Source of the DNA: Salpingoeca rosetta
Taxonomy: Eukaryota > Opisthokonta > Choanoflagellata > Craspedida > Salpingoecidae
Direction of reading: 5' to 3'
NCBI RefSeq assembly: GCF_000188695.1
Contig: NW_004754920.1
Coordinates: 698,509 to 718,508 of the forward strand
Length of the DNA stretch: 20,000 nucleotides
Shown piece after piece: positions 1 through 20,000 of this stretch; position 1 is the stretch's first letter; each line of letters opens with the position of its first letter. The position numbers were made by a program, and so were the translations under genes. The notes beneath the pieces were generated by a model. That model made no database searches. It saw only the letters and a list, made by a program, of their open reading frames with translations, and was not told the DNA's origin.

Positions 1-55
<55 letters not shown>

Positions 56-82
56 CACACGCACGCACGCACGCACACACAC
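1..82. repeat. (CA)n/(GCAC)n in a CLC intron
   Basis: Nearly pure CA dinucleotide running off the left edge, then GCAC units. On the CLC sense strand this is TG repeat beginning at the donor of the last exon in the window. Confidence 0.95.
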
Positions 83-5289
<5,207 letters not shown>

Positions 5290-5536
5290 CACTGCTACTC
5301 CTCCTGCCGTGACACTGCTACTGTTTCCTGCGACTGCTGCGCGTTGCAGGTGCCCTGCTCCTCTCCTCCAGCTCCAGCAACGATGTGTGCGCGTCTCTCC
5401 TCGCCAACAATCACGCTTCTCCTTTTTGCCTCTGCTCTCGGCTCGAGTTGGGACAAATGGTGGAAGTTTTAAGACAAATTTCGGCTGCCAAGGGCACAAC
5501 AAGCGAGTGAGGGGAGTGTGCGCAAGAAGCGAGAAG
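5290..5536. promoter_or_regulatory. Divergent intergenic region, probable shared CLC/TMTC promoter
   Basis: 247 bp separate the inferred CLC start codon (minus) from the TMTC start codon (plus). This is the only place from which either gene's transcript can start unless they overlap. It has no long microsatellite, unlike most introns here, is C/T-rich on the plus strand in its left half, and has no clear TATA box. Shared promoter function is inferred from position only. Confidence 0.5.
5383..5472 (+). other. Candidate upstream ORF in the TMTC leader (29 codons)
   Basis: ATG at 5383 with an in-frame TAA at 5470-5472, 65 bases before the TMTC start. The peptide has a hydrophobic middle (ITLLLFASALG). 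A second short ORF follows in another frame, 5457-5510 (17 codons, TGA). Either matters only if TMTC transcription begins upstream of it, which the sequence cannot show. Confidence 0.25.
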
Positions 5537-11927
<6,391 letters not shown>

Positions 11928-12229
11928 GTCTCGGTTGGGGGAGAGAAGGGGGGCCCTTGGGCGGAAGGAGGCACGAGCGGAAGGGTTGGTAACGTGAGGG
12001 CTATGCACTAAACACCATAGACATCCAAGCAACCATGAATACAGGTACATGTACAATCACGGATACACAGACGCGCACACAAACACAGATACAGACAGGC
12101 AGGCAGGCAGACAGACAGACAGACACAGACAGACACAGACACAGACACAGACACACACACACACACACACAAACACACAGACACAGACACAGACACACGC
12201 ACGCATACACACACACACACACACGCACC
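11928..12229. other. Convergent intergenic region, TMTC and glycosyltransferase 3' ends
   Basis: 302 bp between the two stop codons. It starts with a G-rich stretch (about 11935-11985), then a compound (CA)/(CAGA)/(CAGGCAGG) repeat from about 12055 to 12226. I see no AATAAA on either strand. Both 3' UTRs and poly(A) sites should be here. The repeat begins right at the glycosyltransferase stop and looks like the intron starts elsewhere in the window. Confidence 0.7.
12055..12226. repeat. (CA)/(CAGA) compound repeat after the glycosyltransferase stop
   Basis: CAGACA, CAGGCAGG and CACA units. On the minus strand the tract begins GTGCGTGTGTG directly after the stop codon. Confidence 0.9.
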
Positions 12230-13621
12230 TCATGGTGCTTGAACGCAGCCGCAGGGTGACACGGAGCAATGGATTGTGCGGCCGTGTTGGTGTGCAGCAG
12301 CGTCACCACTGTAGTCGGTGATGGGACAGCGGGGCGACTGAAGGAGACGCTGCTCACTGTCAAGGTAGAACCGCCTCACGCGAGGCCACAGCTTGCGGTC
12401 TCGCTTGATGCCAAGGAGGTGCACAAACCACTCGTGATACGCAAGCAGCGGCTGCCACATCCCGCTATCCAGGTAGCGCTGGCGACGGCGCGGCAGCATG
12501 TGCAGCAAACGCCGGCACCCTGCCTGCACTGACTGGAGACACTTGAGCCCACCACCACTATCGCCGCCCGTCGCTGGATGCGAGCGGCAGGGGATGGGTG
12601 CGCTCTGTGCGAATCGCTGCAGTAGGACGGCTTGTGCCTCCTCGGCGACGCTGTCAGGCAGCATGGGCAGCGGGAGGCCCAGCGCTGCATCCAAGGCCTC
12701 TTGGTCACGCGAGAACAGCCCACTGTCCATGGCTATCAGCCACAGCGCCAGGCAAGTGTGTAGGCTAGGGGACGTGCTGGGTGACGCTCCTGGCACTGCC
12801 ACCACTTGCTCATGCCGCATGCACGTCGCCTGGTTGCATTCGTGCGTGGAAGCAGTCGGCCCGCGGTGTGCCGGTCGTGGGCCTGGAACCGCGGCAGGAA
12901 GGGTTTGCCGCCTGTGCAGCAGCATGATTCCAGTGTTGAAGTGGGTGCAGTCCGAGCAGAGCATGTCCGGAAACACGTGCCAAGTCTCAGCGCCTCTTGC
13001 TGCACGGGGCAAATCCCACAAGCTGTGCAAAGGCCGAGATACCAGCACGTCCGCGTCAATGTACAGCAGCGTGTGTACGGTTGCCGGGACGAGAGAAAAC
13101 AGCTGCGGCTTGAGCCTCTTGGCGCACATGGACGTCTGCATGCGGTGCGATGTGCACAAGCGGCGCGGGTTGTTGATGAGGGCAAAGTGCGTGCGCGGTG
13201 GCAAGTGCCCATGCATGGCGAGCGCTCGGCGTTCTGAGTTACCCACCGCCACATACACGTCACCACACCATCCCCCGCGCGCACGCAGCGTCTTGATGGA
13301 CAACGCCAGCAAGCTCGTGTCACAGTGCCACAGGCATATGTACACCACAGCCATCTGCTGCTGGTGGTTTGATCGCTGATGTAGGCGATCATTGCCGTCG
13401 TTGTTTCCAGCGCCCATGAATGATAGTGCCGTCTCTGTCAAGAGTTGGACCTTTGTGTCCGCTGACGTACCGTGCCGGATGTATGCCAGGAACCCTCCCA
13501 CGCACAGTCCCACCACAACCAGCACCAGCGCAGCGACAACCGTCGCTCGTCTCACGGACCATCGCCTCCCAGCACTGCACCATCTTGTCGTGGCGGTTGT
13601 GCAGCGAGGAACGCACACCAT
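12230..13621 (-). CDS. Type II membrane glycosyltransferase, GT8-like, single exon
   Basis: 463 residues with no intron needed. A short basic N-terminal tail is followed by one membrane helix (about 27-47, TVVAALVLVVVGLCVGGFL), then a lumenal domain, as expected of a Golgi type II enzyme. The Rossmann-like start AVVYICLWHCDTSLLALSIKTL (about 91-112) leads to LLYIDADVLVSRPL, whose DAD (189-191) is the metal/nucleotide-sugar DxD motif; HFNTGIMLL (227-235) is typical of GT8 and related families, and DQEALD (306-311) follows. Donor sugar and acceptor cannot be told. The 70-odd residues between FNTG and DQ are longer and more Pro/Arg-rich than usual, so an insertion or an unrecognised small intron is possible. 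The start is the ATG at 13621; the frame extends upstream only to a GTG. It is convergent with TMTC and lies upstream-tandem to the ABC gene's 3' end. Exact family remains open. Confidence 0.75.
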   Translation of the reverse strand: MVCVPRCTTATTRWCSAGRRWSVRRATVVAALVLVVVGLCVGGFLAYIRHGTSADTKVQLLTETALSFMGAGNNDGNDRLHQRSNHQQQMAVVYICLWHCDTSLLALSIKTLRARGGWCGDVYVAVGNSERRALAMHGHLPPRTHFALINNPRRLCTSHRMQTSMCAKRLKPQLFSLVPATVHTLLYIDADVLVSRPLHSLWDLPRAARGAETWHVFPDMLCSDCTHFNTGIMLLHRRQTLPAAVPGPRPAHRGPTASTHECNQATCMRHEQVVAVPGASPSTSPSLHTCLALWLIAMDSGLFSRDQEALDAALGLPLPMLPDSVAEEAQAVLLQRFAQSAPIPCRSHPATGGDSGGGLKCLQSVQAGCRRLLHMLPRRRQRYLDSGMWQPLLAYHEWFVHLLGIKRDRKLWPRVRRFYLDSEQRLLQSPRCPITDYSGDAAAHQHGRTIHCSVSPCGCVQAP

Positions 13622-13903
13622 CACGCTCTGTGCTAAGAAAAGCACTCTGTCCTATTTATGTGGCTTGTTGTGTTGGGGGCTTGTGTGTTTACTGACATGA
13701 GCACGCGTCATGGTGCAATGTAACAGGAAAGGTTGACGAACGATCGGCGCGCGGTGTGTGTGTGTGTGTGTGAGTGTGTGAGTGAGTGTGGTTGGTTGAT
13801 GAAAGCGAGGGCGCGATATGAGCTGTCACATGAGCTTGCGTCTTGCATCTTTGACGGTACTCTTGCTGAGGAAGGAAGCATGAGGTGATGGTGAATGGGA
13901 AGC
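13622..13903 (-). other. ABC transporter 3' region and glycosyltransferase upstream region
   Basis: About 280 bp without a gene. It lies downstream of the ABC stop and upstream of the glycosyltransferase start, both on the minus strand. It contains a short (TG)/(GAGT) tract at about 13755-13790 (plus-strand sense) and no AATAAA that I can see. Confidence 0.6.
13653..13659 (-). promoter_or_regulatory. TATA-like element upstream of the glycosyltransferase
   Basis: ATAAATA on the minus strand, about 32-38 bases upstream of the ATG at 13621. If used, the mRNA leader would be only a few bases long. It could be chance. Confidence 0.25.
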
Positions 13904-15876
13904 TTAAGCGTCGCTGCTCTGTGTCGTTTGATCTTCTTCTTCCACAACAGCGTTAGGAGGGGATGCTGACGGTTCTCCTTCTCCTTCTCCTTCTGCGCTT
14001 TCTTCTTCCCTTGATGCCTCCGTCGTGTTGGCAGGAGCATCGCCAGCAACCTATCCATGCACAGTGCAGCAACGTGAGCTCACACGTGTGCGTGTGTGTG
14101 TGTGTGTATGTGTGTGTGTGTTTGCGAAGCCAATGGTTCCAGCATGTACTGTTCGTCTGTTGAATCATCTCACTCAAAAACACATACGCACACACACTTC
14201 CCTACATTGAGTTGTCGTTCAACAAGCTTGCGGTAGATGCCGTCAAGAGCGATGAGCTCATCGTGCGTTCCCCGTTCCGCAATGCGGCCCTGCGCAAATA
14301 CACACACACACACACACACACACACAAAACGCGTACACAAGTGAGTGCTTCATGCTTTCGTTGGCACGGCGAGGCAAGCCAACATCCCAAGACAAAACCA
14401 AATCACGGTTGGATCTGCTGATGCGTACCTTCTCAATGACGAGGACTTGGTCGGCATCGCGGACGGTGGACAGGCGATGCGCAATGACCAGCACCGTGCG
14501 GCCAACCATCGCGCGATCAATGGCCTCCTGTTGCATTCGCCGAAGGAAACGGGGGGGGGGGGCAGAAGTGCGAGAACACACATGTGAACACGAGGTGAGC
14601 CAGTACAAGATGAGGGGGGGGGGACGAGAAGGTGCAACGATGGGGGTGTGGAAACCTTCATGATTTTCACCAAACAAAAGCACACGTACACGCACACACA
14701 CGCACACACACGCACACGCACCCACACACACACACACAGAGGGTTGTCACCTGAACGAGGTGCTCGCTTTCAGCATCAAGGGCAGATGTTGCTTCGTCAA
14801 GGAGAAGAACTTGCGGGTTCATCAGCAGCGCACGCGCAATCGCAATGCGCTGATTTCGGTGTAGCAGCAGGTTCACACAACGTGTTGCGTGAGGTCAAGG
14901 CACAACGCACCGAGCTGCAATCCCACCACCACGTAGATGCGAACACACACACAATACATACATACACATACACATACACACACACATGCACATACACATA
15001 CACATACACATACACACATAAACGCACCTGCTTTTGTCCTCCCGAGAGGCGCACGCCACGTTCTCCGACTTTGGTGTCGTATTGCTCATCAAAGCCGGAG
15101 ATGAACGTATGTGCATTGGCCTGCGAACAAGGAAAGAGCAGAGAGAAGCAGCCCACACAGCATGAGGCGGCACGCGTCACATGTGTAGATGCAACAGGTG
15201 TGTGTGTGTATGATTGTGTGCGTGTGCATGTGTGCATGTGTGCTTGTGCGCTTGTTTGTGTTGTGTGCAAGTATTCATCAGGGCAGTCAGAATCATGGCT
15301 GTGATGGGAGGCGGTCACAGGTGTGTCGCAGGCAAACACGTGGCGGCGAATGTGCGCACGCATGCACCTGCTTTGCCGCTTCGATCACTTCTTCGTCAGT
15401 CGCCGTCGCCTGAACGCAAAACCACACACGAGTGCACACAACACGTCATCAACACCAGTTGTGGAATGCAGCACGGGCACCGTACCACAGCAACAAAGCA
15501 GCAAGGCATCAAAAATAAATCCCCATCAAAAACATCCAATTCAAACCAAAGCAGACACACAAACAGCAAAGACGCCGAGAATCAAGCACCAAAACCCAGA
15601 ATGCCCAGGCACACAGACACGAGAACACAGTCGAAAACAAGAAACAGGACCGCTGCCGCCGCATACGTTGCCATATTTGATGTTGTCCTTGATGGACATT
15701 GCAAACAAGACTGGCTCCTGTCCCACCAGCGCCACGTGCCGGTGCAGCCACGCCGGATCCACACTCCGAATGTCCTTTCCACCAACCTGATGATGCACAC
15801 GCGAAGCAAAATGGACAACGAAGAAGACAGGAGGTTGCATTCATTCACACGCAGCAGCGGTCAGGAAGCACCAAGT

Positions 15877-15936
<60 letters not shown>

Positions 15937-16119
15937 GTGTGTGTCGCGCGTGTGTGTGTATGTGTGTGTGTCATGCGTATGTACAGTTGGGTGCGCAATG
16001 ATACAAACGTTCGCCACACACCAGAATCTGTCCGTCTTCGGGATCGTAAAATCGCTCCAGAAGCGACACGATGGTCGACTTGCCTGCACAGTCAAAGGTG
16101 CACACACACACACATGCAC

Positions 16120-16175
<56 letters not shown>

Positions 16176-16328
16176 CAGTAGGAACGGAACGTCTGTTTAA
16201 TACGCATCTAGGTAGCCTAGAGGCGAACACCTCTCGTAAGAGAAGGCACCGCACGGCTTCAAACTCATCACGGGGCATCGCTTCAGTGCGTCGAGGCGCT
16301 GGCCATGCGTTTGGATATCCCAGAACGG

Positions 16329-16379
<51 letters not shown>

Positions 16380-17156
16380 CATGGAGACGATGACAGCGCC
16401 AGCGCCAGCGCCGCGGGTGTGTGTGTGTTGAGAGATGACGGTGGTATAAGGGGGTGGGGGACAGCAACGAACACACACGGAAACATGCGTCAACGCACCC
16501 AAACACACACAGACGCCGACAGACATACGCACCGCCACCGCTTGGTCCGACGAGGGCAACGACGGATCCCGTGGGCACGCGCAGGGATGCCTGGTGCGAT
16601 GAGGGCAGGGGCTTGTGAGGTACGACACGCTGGGTTGACGCAGGACAACGTGAAGATGCAGAGGCAGTACACACAGACACACAGACACAAAGAGCAGACA
16701 CGCACGCGAACACACACGCACAGACACAAAGAGCAGACACGCACGCGAACACAGACACACAGACACAAGGAGCAGACACGCACGCGAACACAGACACACA
16801 GACACAAGGAGCAGACACACAGACACACGCACGCACGCAAAGAACACGCACGTCATCGAGGACGAGTGTGTCTGGGCGGGAAGGATAGCGGAAGTTCACG
16901 CCGCGCAATTCAATTTCGGGATCAAAATGGGCCGGAGCGTCACCGCCGGTAATGCCAATGGAGGGCTGGCGGTCCATCAGCTCAAAGATGCGCACACTCG
17001 CACCCAACGCCTGTGTGCGATAGGCGTGGATGTGTGGATGTGTGTGTGTGTGTGTTTGTTTGAGTGTATGTGTGTGTTGCAACGTGCGACGTGTGCATGG
17101 GAAATGGCAGTTGTGGTCGAGGGCAGAGGGACATGCATGACACAGCAATACGCACG

Positions 17157-17251
<95 letters not shown>

Positions 17252-18129
17252 AAACACACACCCATTGAAACACACCCGCACCAGCACACCCGCCCCGCCC
17301 CTCATACATACAAGCACGCACACACCTGCATAAAGTCTCCGTAAAGCGAGGACAGGAACGCAAAGGCCATCGCAACCTGCAGCGTGTACAGGAGAAACCC
17401 CGAGAGCACACCGGTCGTGATGTGGTCATGATACACTGCACGCAAGTCCATGTGTGCGAGTGTGAATGTGCGCATGTAAGTTGCGTGAATGTGCGCATGT
17501 AAGTTGCGTGTGAGTGTGTATGCGAGTGCGTAGGTTTGTGGTTGTGAGCATGTGTGAACGCACGTGCGCGTGTGTGCATGCGAATCTCTGCATATGATCA
17601 CAGGGCTGAGCCCGATCAAGGCCGGTCAAACACGGTATGTTGATGCGTGACAATTGCTGCACAATGTCACAGGCAGCATTCGCAAACCAAACACGCCAAT
17701 CAAGCAAGCGAGCCAAACGAAAGCATGTGTGCATGCGTGATCGTACCAAGCGTGCCGCCGTACCACAGCACCAGCAGGATGGCGAGCTGTGCAAACGCCC
17801 CCGTGATGCCCGCAAATCCGCCCTGCACCAGCGCAAGCTTCTTGCCAATCTGCACGCGCCATTATGTGCGTGTGCATGTGTGTGGATGATTGAGAGCGTG
17901 ATTATCAAATGTAGAGACACAACACAGACCGACACAACAGCAGCACCACCCATCGCACCACCAACAGCAATGCTTGCGCGCGTGTGCATGACGTACGCCA
18001 TAGCTGGTGTTGATGCTGCCGCTGTACTCGCTGCTGCTCCGGTTTTCGTTGGAGAACGAGCGCACCGTTCGCATCGACGAAATCGTCTCCTCCGCACACG
18101 CTGCCAACATGCACCGGTGATGGAGATGC

Positions 18130-18176
<47 letters not shown>

Positions 18177-18480
18177 AGAGTGTGTGTGTGTGTGTGTAGG
18201 AGTGGCTGTGAGTGATTGCAGGACAAAGGTGCGCTTAAATTGTCTCTGGTTCACACTCGATGATGTGATCAGCAATGCAAACTGAGCGAGAGCACATGAA
18301 CACCAGTACCTGACGCTTTTGCAAGCTCGTCCTGAAATGTCTTGCGGAGTTTCTTCACCTTGGACCCGTACCTGTGCACGCACCAAGACGCAGTCCATGG
18401 AGTGAACACACGCGTTTGAATGAAAGCGACAAAGGGCCAGGGAGAGACAAAGACAGAGAGGAAGAGAGGCGCGTACACAG

Positions 18481-18515
<35 letters not shown>

Positions 18516-19469
18516 GACACACACACACATCACCCACATACATCCGCAAACAACTGACCAGACTGCGCCGATGGCGACTGGCGGGACGACGGAGAGGAGG
18601 ACGAGTGTCAGTTTCCAGGAGAGCGCAAACATGAGGGCGAGGCTGCCCACAATCTGCACAATATACCGCAGCAGCATGCTGATGTTCACCGTGCAGGCTG
18701 CACACGTGCACGTGGTTGGTGGCAAGGGGGGTTGCGTGAGTTGCGCAGGGATGGCATTGCGTGTCATGAGCGCGTGTGTGTGCGAGCGTGAGTGTTGTTG
18801 AGGGTTGAATTCCAACACCAACAAACAAGCCACAAGCGCAACGCCAAAGTGGCCACCAGCACAAAACACCACAAGATCACGCCAGCACAAGATCACGCCA
18901 GCACAAGATCACACCAGCACAAGATCACGCCAGCGGACCGTTTTGGATGACGGCGGTGTCGGACGCGAGTCTGTTCGTCAGTTCGCCCGTCCGCGTTTTG
19001 TCAAAGAACGAAATGTCTTGGCGCACAATGGACGCAAACACCAGCTGCAGATGGGAGTGAGCGAGAGAGAAAGAGAGAGTGTGTGTGTGAGAGAGAGTGT
19101 GTGTGTGTGTGCGTGTGAGAGAGAGAGAGAGAAGAGACGGAGAGAGAGAGAAGGGATGGCGGAGGAGATGTGCAGGTGAGAACACGCGTATTGCCTCTGA
19201 TATGTAGTTGGCATGAGGAGCAGCGCTGACGAGATGTTCGCACACACACACACACATACACACACACACACACACACACGCACAACTATTACGCACCTTT
19301 CGCACGCGGGCGACGAGGCGCTGGCCAGCCCACTGTTGATGGTGAGCAGGAGAAGGGCACGGTGAATGAGAGCAATTACGTCACTTGTCGTGCTGTCATG
19401 ATGGTGCACCAATTCTCTGATTCATAGCCGAACACACGGAGAGAAGGAGAGAGAAAGAAAGAAAGAAAC

Positions 19470-19502
<33 letters not shown>

Positions 19503-19910
19503 CAGACAAATGAACACACGCACGCATGCGCACACACACACAGCGCCAGACGCACCGTGAAGAACCATGATCGGGTGAAAGCTGCGATTGCGCCGATGAG
19601 ATAGACACCGCCGAGGATGAGCACAGAGCGGTTGAGGTCCCGCATGCCGTGCTCGTGGTTCGACGCAGCGTCAACCACCTGCGCAGTGGGGACGTAAACA
19701 TGTGTACATGTGTGTGCGCAAATTGAGTGAGGATAGAGGTTGTGGCGGAGGTGAGAGGAAACAAGAAGCAAACCAAAAAAAAACAAATAAACAAACAAAC
19801 AAACAATCCAATAACGTGCACTGCACCTTGGCGAAGAAGAGCGGGGCTGCAATCTGGGAGCCGCTGGAGATGAGAAGACTGGCTGTTCCGCACGCCAGCA
19901 GCGGGAGCTC
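13904..19910 (-). CDS. ABCB10/Mdl1-like ABC half-transporter, 19 exons in window, 5' partial
   Basis: Last 609 residues of an ABC exporter half-molecule (TMD then NBD). Exons 5'->3': 19827-19910, 19556-19678, 19297-19332, 18939-19044, 18559-18697, 18310-18371, 17997-18100, 17747-17849, 17326-17435, 16852-17010, 16533-16590, 16022-16083, 15667-15786, 15368-15409, 15028-15120, 14751-14849, 14429-14527, 14206-14289, 13904-14050 (TAA). All phases agree. Seen in the [23 protein letters not shown] (first coupling loop) and [14 protein letters not shown]. Seen in the [11 protein letters not shown] (A-loop Tyr), Walker A GPSGGGKST split by an intron, Q-loop VGQEP, KVGERG (X-loop), signature [19 protein letters not shown] (Walker B and D-loop), IAHRLSTV (H-loop). 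The catalytic Glu is present, so it should be ATPase-competent. The tail is acidic ([12 protein letters not shown]). Mitochondrial inner-membrane ABCB10/ABCB8 is the closest family by eye; TAP-like ABCB9 is the alternative. The N-terminal targeting region is off the right edge. Confidence 0.94.
14943..15020. repeat. (CACATA)n repeat, ABC intron
   Basis: CA with regular CATACA units, lying next to the donor of exon 15028-15120. Confidence 0.88.
15877..15972. repeat. (GT)n, ABC intron
   Basis: Long GT tract on the plus strand, so CA on the sense strand. This is opposite to most introns here. Confidence 0.9.
16100..16173. repeat. (CA)n in the intron splitting Walker A
   Basis: The first of two CA tracts (the second is 16329-16378) inside the 449-bp intron between the two Walker A exons. 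Between them lies about 150 bp of non-repetitive sequence with no recognisable gene. Confidence 0.9.
16682..16837. repeat. 39-bp minisatellite, four copies, ABC intron
   Basis: Units begin CAGACACAA(A/G)GAGCAGACAC and repeat every 39 bp. Copies 1-3 are near identical and the fourth has decayed. It sits directly beside the exon ending at 16852. Confidence 0.9.
17155..17250. repeat. (CA)45 repeat, ABC intron
   Basis: The longest pure CA tract in the window (about 17159-17248). Confidence 0.95.
17462..17507. repeat. 23-bp direct duplication, ABC intron
   Basis: Two perfect tandem copies of a 23-bp unit containing GTGCGCATGTAAGTTGC. Confidence 0.85.
18133..18200. repeat. (TG)n, ABC intron
   Basis: Two TG tracts split by TAGAAGAG; CA on the sense strand, upstream of the acceptor at 18101. 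Confidence 0.88.
18870..18933. repeat. 16-bp minisatellite, four copies, beside an ABC donor site
   Basis: Unit CACAAGATCACGCCAG repeated four times; the third copy has one change (CACGC to CACAC). It ends four bases from the donor GT at 18937-18938. Confidence 0.92.
19060..19152. repeat. (GA)/(GT) compound repeat, ABC intron
   Basis: GAGA and TGTG blocks alternate; CT and CA on the sense strand, directly upstream of the acceptor at 19045. Confidence 0.85.
19437..19507. repeat. (GA)n/(GAAA)n repeat, ABC intron
   Basis: Purine-rich on plus; a long CT/CTTT tract on the sense strand in the middle of the intron. Confidence 0.88.
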
Positions 19911-20000
19911 CTGATGGGTCGCAACAGCAGCAGCAGTGGCGGTGGTGGTGAGGCATTGGGAACGGTGTATGAACAGCCAATGGAGACAGACGCATGTACA

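Noticed and set aside
13622..13645. Glycosyltransferase start eight codons upstream
   Set aside because: The codon there is GTG, not ATG; a eukaryotic start at 13621 is more likely.
16195..16300. Possible tRNA gene in the Walker A intron
   Set aside because: An A-box-like TAGCCTAGAGG and a weak B-box-like GGCTTCAAACTC are present, but no cloverleaf can be folded: the D-stem would close on a two-base loop and the T-stem does not pair.
16682..16837. Tandem repeats resembling a CRISPR array
   Set aside because: There are no unique spacers, the repeats are head-to-tail and lie in a eukaryotic intron.

Overview
The window is eukaryotic nuclear DNA from an intron-dense, microsatellite-rich genome. 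It holds four protein genes. Three are broken into 15, 16 and 19 exons by introns of roughly 130-450 bp, all with GT..AG boundaries, and many introns carry (CA/TG), (GACA), (GTGA), (TTG) or (GA) repeats. The gene families (ClC-7-type CLC, TMTC, ABCB half-transporter), the Gln-rich low-complexity inserts and the intron density suggest a unicellular holozoan, perhaps a choanoflagellate. That placement is inference from gene content only.

Layout. (1) 83-5289, minus strand: a CLC chloride/proton exchanger of the ClC-6/7 (endolysosomal) type. It is 5' complete, and its 3' end (rest of CBS1, CBS2 and stop) runs off the left edge. (2) 5537-11927, plus strand: a complete TMTC-type protein, predicted to be an ER membrane O-mannosyltransferase with a C-terminal TPR array, 1071 residues after splicing. 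Genes 1 and 2 are divergent, with 247 bp between their start codons. (3) 12230-13621, minus strand: an apparently intronless type II membrane glycosyltransferase with a DxD motif (GT8-like fold), convergent with TMTC. (4) 13904-19910, minus strand: the 3' part (609 residues) of an ABCB10/Mdl1-like ABC half-transporter, with all nucleotide-binding motifs present and its 5' end off the right edge.

The exon models were built by hand: canonical GT/AG ends, phase agreement across every junction, and continuity with the expected protein family. Summed exon lengths give an open frame across each gene (3216 nt for TMTC, 1830 nt for the ABC fragment, 1961 nt for the CLC fragment). Nothing shows that the four genes form a pathway. 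TMTC and the glycosyltransferase are both predicted secretory-pathway glycosylation enzymes, and the CLC is predicted to be endolysosomal.

I found no clear new multi-gene system. The most distinctive signals are in the introns: TG-rich tracts next to 5' splice sites, sometimes with CA-rich tracts near the 3' splice site of the same intron. There is also a donor inside a pure (GT) repeat, a minisatellite abutting a donor, and a roughly 180-residue Arg/Gln/His-rich insert within the TMTC TPR array.
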